NCBI GenBank assembly: GCA_963721905.1 | Contig: CAVRMF010000011.1 | Location: 124,001-188,000 of the forward strand | DNA from: Roseiarcus sp963721905 | Lineage (GTDB): Bacteria > Pseudomonadota > Alphaproteobacteria > Rhizobiales > Beijerinckiaceae | Length of the DNA: 64,000 bases | Direction of reading: 5' to 3' | In this document: positions 60,944 through 64,000 of the stretch, in pieces | Position numbering within the stretch: the stretch's first letter is position 1 | Layout of the letters: each line of letters begins with the position of its first letter | Made by a program: the position numbers and the translations under genes | Notes under the pieces: model-generated | What the model was told of the DNA's origin: nothing | The model's database searches: none | Seen by the model: the letters and a program-made list of their open reading frames with translations, nothing else

Positions 60944-61020
60944 GGCCCTCGCCTCCCGAACCGCTCTGGCCATTCGAACCATCGCGGGGCCGAGCGATCA
61001 AGCGGAAACTGGCCTCCATG

Positions 61021-61100
61021 TCATTCCCGCGCACGCGCGAATCCAGACCCGCCCCGGCGCGCGGCCTCCAGATCCCGATGCCGGCGTTCGCGGGCATGAC
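61021..61100. repeat. 80-bp intergenic repeat, family 2, copy 1
   Basis: TCATTCCCGCGCACGCGCGA ... CCGGCGTTCGCGGGCATGAC, an imperfect palindrome. Copy 2 at 61796-61875 shares ends and length. These bracket the DMSP-lyase-like gene. Confidence 0.75.
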
Positions 61101-61150
61101 ACCGCCTGCGGCCGCGTCAGTCCGCTGCCATCATGTCGCGGCCTCTTCGC

Positions 61151-61759
61151 TCATCGGTGGATGCGCGACTTCGCCGTGAGGTCGCCGGCGCGCCAGACAT
61201 AGGCCGCGAGCAGGGGCTCGGCTGCGGTGCGCATGGCGTGGGTCGTCCAGGAGGGATGATGGATCCATTGTCCGGGCGGACGCAGCCGCCAGTCGGACTG
61301 GCCGGAGCGCCACCAGGCATGCCCGGCCAGGGGGAGATAGAGTTCCTCCGCCTGGTGCGAATGGGCGGGATATTCGGTGTCGGGGCCGAGGAGAAGAACG
61401 CCGCAGGCGATCGCCTCGCTCTCGAACGCGCCGCGCTTACCCATCCATTCGCTCCAGCCGTAGTTTTGCAGGAAACGCTCGCCGAAATCGGCGCTCGTAT
61501 AAGTCTGCCGCCAGTCGAGCTCGCCGCCCAGCGCCGCAACGGCCTCAACCAGCGTCCGCGTCTCGGGCGCAGCGAAGCGCGAGAGGCCCTCGAGCGCGGA
61601 AACGATGGGAAGCGGGCGAGCGGCTTGCGGGCGTGCGATCAACTCCCGCGGCCAGTCACGGAGGAACGGCGAGGCCTGCGCGCCTGCCGCCGCGAGCTGT
61701 TCCCGGACCGCGGCCACGAGAGGGCGCAGGGAATGCTCAATTCGGGCGTTGTCAGGCAT
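61151..61759 (-). CDS. DMSP-lyase-family cupin (DddQ/DddL-like)
   Basis: 202 aa, single cupin domain. The metal-binding signature YPAHSHQAEELYLPLAGHAW holds His, His, Glu and Tyr in the order HxHxAxExY of the dimethylsulfoniopropionate lyase family, and the second motif is PPGQWIHHPSWTTHAMRT, with AEPLLAAYVWRAGDL after it. Length matches DddQ (about 200 aa). The N-terminal helical half (REQLAAAGAQASPFLRDWPR, FLQNYGWSEWMGKRGAFESE) also fits. In marine relatives it releases dimethyl sulfide and acrylate; many soil homologues are untested, so DMSP activity is not assured. It lies between two copies of an intergenic repeat. Confidence 0.7.
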   Translation of the reverse strand: MPDNARIEHSLRPLVAAVREQLAAAGAQASPFLRDWPRELIARPQAARPLPIVSALEGLSRFAAPETRTLVEAVAALGGELDWRQTYTSADFGERFLQNYGWSEWMGKRGAFESEAIACGVLLLGPDTEYPAHSHQAEELYLPLAGHAWWRSGQSDWRLRPPGQWIHHPSWTTHAMRTAAEPLLAAYVWRAGDLTAKSRIHR

Positions 61760-61795
61760 CGGATTCGGGGACAGGTCGGAGTCCTTAAGGCATTG

Positions 61796-61875
61796 TCATT
61801 CCCGCGAACGCGGGAATCCAAACTCGCCCCGCGGCGCGGCCTTCAGGTCTGGGTGCCCGCGTTCGCGGGCATGAC
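61796..61875. repeat. 80-bp intergenic repeat, family 2, copy 2
   Basis: TCATTCCCGCGAACGCGGGA ... GCCCGCGTTCGCGGGCATGAC. The two ends can form a hairpin. Lies just upstream of the family-3 repeat and the toxin-antitoxin pair. Confidence 0.75.
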
Positions 61876-61900
61876 AAAAGGAGCAAAGCGCCGCATCGGG

Positions 61901-62017
61901 CCGCATCGGCCCGCCGCCGTCAAGTCGCTCACGCGACTGCTCCGCTTGCGCTCCGCCCCTCCGGGTGACCGCGCCGGCCCGACGCCGCGTTTTGCAGCCA
62001 TAGCCTCTTGCTGCGGG
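61901..62017. repeat. 117-bp direct repeat, left copy (family 3)
   Basis: CCGCATCGGCCCGCCGCCGT, CAAGTCGCTCACGCGACTGC, TCCGC, then CCCCTCCGGGTGACCGCGCC to GCAGCCATAGCCTCTTGCTG. The copy at 62669-62784 is the same sequence with a few changes, same orientation. The two copies flank the BrnT/BrnA-like genes. Confidence 0.8.
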
Positions 62018-62042
62018 GAGGGGTCAGGCCCGGCGAGTTGCC

Positions 62043-62056
62043 TTTGCATATGCAAA
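62043..62056. promoter_or_regulatory. perfect palindrome upstream of brnT-like gene
   Basis: TTTGCATATGCAAA, a 14-bp perfect dyad ending 16 bases before the toxin ATG. A+T-rich in GC-rich surroundings. Expected operator for autoregulation by the antitoxin. Confidence 0.6.
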
Positions 62057-62072
62057 AGAGTATCGGTTCTGG

Positions 62073-62363
62073 ATGAAGTTCGGGGGCTTCGACTGGGATA
62101 GCGGCAACCTGCCGAAATGCCTCGGGCACGGAGTGTCGCTGGCCGAAATCGAGGCGCTGTTCGCGGGCGAGGTCTATGTCGTGCGCGATACGGTCGTCGG
62201 CGGCGAAAGGCGGATGATGGGCTTCGGCAACGGCGCTGGACGGTGGGTCTTTTGCGTCTTCACCTGGCGGGGAAACCGAATCCGTCTGGTCAGCGTTCGC
62301 TTCATGCATGAGAAGGAGGTCAAGCGCTATGTCGAAGAAATTTCCCGACTTGAAGACCGATGA
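62073..62363 (+). CDS. brnT: BrnT-family toxin (DUF497)
   Basis: 96 aa, RelE-like ribonuclease fold. MKFGGFDWDSGNLPKCLGHG, VSLAEIEALFAGEVYVVRD, then RRMMGFGNGAGRWVFCVFTW and VRFMHEKEVKRYVEEI match the FxWDxxNxxKxxxHGVS...E and the RPIS-AR region of DUF497 in weak form (here VRFMHEKEV). Overlaps the antitoxin gene by 35 bases, toxin first, as in brnTA. It would cut mRNA when unbound. Some drift in the C-terminal motif leaves activity open. Confidence 0.8.
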   Translation: MKFGGFDWDSGNLPKCLGHGVSLAEIEALFAGEVYVVRDTVVGGERRMMGFGNGAGRWVFCVFTWRGNRIRLVSVRFMHEKEVKRYVEEISRLEDR

Positions 62364-62643
62364 GGAGGCCGACGCCTGGCTGCAGGGCGCGGACCTTACC
62401 GAATACGATCTCTCGGGGATGAAAAAGGTCAGGTTCGAACTCGCGCGCAAGGACGCGTCCATCAGCCTGCGCCTGCCCGCCGCGCTGCTCGCGACCCTGA
62501 AGGCGAACGCGGCGAAGGCCAACATGCCGACCCAACGCCTCATCCGCATGATGATCGAAGCGCAACTCGGGCAGGCGCGCCCGAAGTCGAAGCGCAGGCC
62601 TCAGCGCAAGACACCGGCTCGGACAGGCAAGCGCGCTGCTTGA
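62329..62643 (+). CDS. brnA: BrnA-like antitoxin
   Basis: 104 aa from MSKKFPDLKTDEEADAWLQG. Middle and end: LARKDASISLRLPAALLATL (ribbon of a CopG/ribbon-helix-helix domain), KANAAKANMPTQRLIRMMIE, then a basic tail KSKRRPQRKTPARTGKR. The toxin-neutralising part is N-terminal and the DNA-binding part C-terminal; the palindrome at 62043 is the likely target. Confidence 0.8.
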   Translation: MSKKFPDLKTDEEADAWLQGADLTEYDLSGMKKVRFELARKDASISLRLPAALLATLKANAAKANMPTQRLIRMMIEAQLGQARPKSKRRPQRKTPARTGKRAA

Positions 62644-62668
62644 CGTCCGACTGCCCTCGCTGGATAGG

Positions 62669-62784
62669 CCGCATCGGCCCGCCGCCGTCAAGTCGCTTAC
62701 GCGACTGCTCCGCTTCGCTTCGCCCCTCCGGGTGACTGCGCCGGTCCGACGCGGCGGGTGGCAGCCATGGCCTTTGCTGCGCGG
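62669..62784. repeat. 117-bp direct repeat, right copy (family 3)
   Basis: CCGCATCGGCCCGCCGCCGT, CAAGTCGCTTACGCGACTGC ... GGCAGCCATGGCCTTTGCTG. Direct repeat of 61901-62017 beginning about 25 bases after the antitoxin stop. Confidence 0.8.
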
Positions 62785-62835
62785 ACCCGGCCGGACGGCC
62801 GTGCCGGTCAGCAAAGACCATGGCGGACCTTGCGA

Positions 62836-63072
62836 TCACGCCGCCCAAGGACTCGTCCGCAGCACGAGCAGCGCGTCGTGCGGGCAGGGAACGATTGCGT
62901 AGGCCTCGCCCCGATCGTCGCTGAATTCGACGAGCGAGGTCGCATCGCCGAGCGCCTCGACGACGGCGCCGACCTGCCCACGAACGAGCCCTTGGTCGGG
63001 CAGATCGCGCAGCAATGCCGCGGCGCTCAGCAGAGCGGCGGCGCCATCGCGATCTGACGATTGAGTCGCCAT
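62836..63072 (-). CDS. DUF4926 protein
   Basis: 78 aa. RDLPDQGLVRGQVGAVVEAL and SLVEFSDDRGEAYAIVPC fit the small beta-barrel family DUF4926 (the DLP...G..GTVVE...VEF.D pattern). Family members often sit beside toxin-antitoxin or contact-dependent polymorphic toxin genes. Four bases separate it from the antitoxin stop. Function unknown. Confidence 0.75.
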   Translation of the reverse strand: MATQSSDRDGAAALLSAAALLRDLPDQGLVRGQVGAVVEALGDATSLVEFSDDRGEAYAIVPCPHDALLVLRTSPWAA

Positions 63073-63075
63073 CTC

Positions 63076-63360
63076 TCAATCCGAGACGTAACGATGGATC
63101 AAAGCATTGATGAGCGTCTGATAAGGCACGCCTTCTTGTAGCGCACGGGACTTCAGGCGGGTGAGGTCTCGCTTGGGGACGCGCAGAGAGATTTTGGCGC
63201 GCTCGTCTGTCATGGCTGCACGCGCCATGGATTCGATCTCCCGCCTGCGCTTGGTCGTAAGCTCGCTTTTAAGCGGCGCGCCGCCTGTCTCAAAGGCCTG
63301 GATGAACGCTTTTTCCTCGGCGTCAAGATACCGACCGATTTCAGGCGTCATCTTCTTCAT
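63076..63360 (-). CDS. CopG-like antitoxin, orphaned
   Basis: 94 aa from MKKMTPEIGRYLDAEEKAFI; GTG at 63369 would add three residues. C-terminal half ISLRVPKRDLTRLKSRALQE and GVPYQTLINALIHRYVSD is the ribbon-helix-helix type usually paired with BrnT-like/DUF4258-like toxins. The partner toxin upstream is degraded. Confidence 0.85.
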   Translation of the reverse strand: MKKMTPEIGRYLDAEEKAFIQAFETGGAPLKSELTTKRRREIESMARAAMTDERAKISLRVPKRDLTRLKSRALQEGVPYQTLINALIHRYVSD

Positions 63361-63545
63361 TGGATTCACTCGGCAGGTAATGAGCCTTCAGGCGCCGGCT
63401 CGGAAAGGCGGCTTTCAGAAATATGCCTTCCGGCGTCGAAACGTTGGGGGACCACGTAGACGCAGCGGTTTGCGAGAACCACCAGCACGCGCTGGCCAGG
63501 ATATTTCTCCCGGTTTGGATGCTCGATAAGCCGTCATGCTTGGAG
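63341..63545 (-). pseudogene. degraded toxin gene (HPNREKYPGQ type)
   Basis: One frame gives LIEHPNREKYPGQRVLVVLA then CVYVVPQRFDAG; the next frame gives EGIFLKAAFPSRRLKAHYLP and a stop at 63341 that overlaps the antitoxin start. Functional toxins of this group read this sequence continuously (HPN..KYPGQ..Y.VP then FLKT..PSRK). A frameshift near 63425 and a stop before the first motif show decay; the N-terminal part is not recognisable. Confidence 0.75.
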
Positions 63546-63553
63546 AATTCGAT

Positions 63554-64000
63554 TTAGTATCGCGGTGAGTTGGGCTCCTCGTCTAACAAACGTTCTTTGT
63601 CATCTGTCAATTCGACGTTGTTGTCCAACACTTTAGTGTCCTCAGAAACCGGGGCGATCAATTCGACACCAAATATTTCCTTGAAAGTTTCAGCAAACGC
63701 CTTGTTTTTCCGCAATTTCAAGAAGACAGGCCACGTTCTGAAATCCTCGATGGTAAGCTCGCCGTTAGCCCCCAGCTTCTTCATATACCTAATCAACGCG
63801 TCAACGTCCTCACGAACCGCAGAGACACAAATATTAAATTTATCATCGGCTGCTGACCAATCCTCTTTGTCAAGAATAGATCTTGCCTTTTCCTTATTTC
63901 CCTGCAATCGAAAGGCATTTGCCAAGTTTACTATCATCATTCTAATCGTTCGATCCTCACCTCCGCGCTCTTTTGCTATTTCTATACAAAATGTCAGGAT
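63554..64000 (-). CDS. TPR-like hypothetical protein, 5' end outside window
   Basis: Open to the window edge; LTFCIEIAKERGGEDRTIRM precedes the first in-window ATG. Helical, TPR-like repeats (IVNLANAFRLQGNKEKARSI, DVDALIRYMKKLG) and an acidic tail ending LLDEEPNSPRY. Markedly lower GC than the left half of the window, so probably acquired. No recognised enzyme domain. Confidence 0.6.
   Translation of the reverse strand: MLTFCIEIAKERGGEDRTIRMMIVNLANAFRLQGNKEKARSILDKEDWSAADDKFNICVSAVREDVDALIRYMKKLGANGELTIEDFRTWPVFLKLRKNKAFAETFKEIFGVELIAPVSEDTKVLDNNVELTDDKERLLDEEPNSPRY

Noticed and set aside
1..64000. tRNA or rRNA genes
   Set aside because: No cloverleaf, TTCGANNC context with CCA end, or rRNA sequence was found by eye.

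Overview
The window is a high-GC chromosomal segment of an alphaproteobacterium. The uvrC, prmA, purL and bolA genes, the btaAB betaine-lipid genes, the paired Liv-type ABC systems, and the short 'GGTGGACGCGCG...GCGCGGCCGGATGAGGG' intergenic repeats fit Hyphomicrobiales (Rhizobiales), perhaps a Beijerinckiaceae or Bradyrhizobiaceae relative. The taxon is inferred; there is no rRNA in the window.

Layout. (1) 1-5960, minus strand: a nucleoside import and salvage operon (BMP-type binding protein, ATPase, two permeases, cytidine deaminase, purine nucleoside phosphorylase) with a palindromic operator in front. (2) 6157-14607: prs, a lipoprotein, uvrC, a GH1 beta-glucosidase and prmA. The GH1 gene lies between two copies of a 'repeat + prmA 5' end' segment; the upstream copy is decayed, and the downstream repeat carries an ISAs1-family element with a perfect 10-bp target duplication. 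(3) 14609-21934, minus strand: probably one operon of P450, [2Fe-2S] ferredoxin, NAD-binding dehydrogenase and a complete Liv-type importer, next to a divergent, frameshifted AraC regulator. (4) 22971-26966: an unclassified 539-aa protein with a hairpin-rich leader, then a second LigAB-type extradiol dioxygenase and a leaderless ModA-like binding protein. (5) 27420-42019: a second Liv-type importer, a GntR/FCD regulator, and a nine-gene operon that should take shikimate or quinate through 3-dehydroshikimate and protocatechuate to pyruvate and oxaloacetate by the 4,5-cleavage route (quiC, shikimate dehydrogenase, MHS-type permease, ligJ, ligK, ligI, ligA, ligB, ligC). (6) 42144-54794: housekeeping genes (D,D-carboxypeptidase, btaAB with a Pho-box-like site, purL, bolA, htpG with an RpoH-like promoter, two class I aminotransferases, an LprI-like protein, nudC). 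(7) 54741-64000: a mosaic accessory end. It holds a low-GC two-gene cassette bounded by a 44-bp duplication of an aminotransferase 3' end, an IS1634-like element splitting a dienoyl-CoA-reductase-like gene, a frameshifted enoyl-CoA hydratase, a DMSP-lyase-like cupin, a BrnT/BrnA-like pair between direct repeats, and a decayed toxin beside its antitoxin.

Five otherwise normal genes (araC-like, dacC-like, purL, an aminotransferase, enoyl-CoA hydratase) each carry a single +1 shift. Because purL is among them, sequence error is the first explanation. The best candidates for undescribed biology are the 539-aa protein with its structured leader, and the two-gene exported-protein cassette carried between copies of the aminotransferase 3' end.
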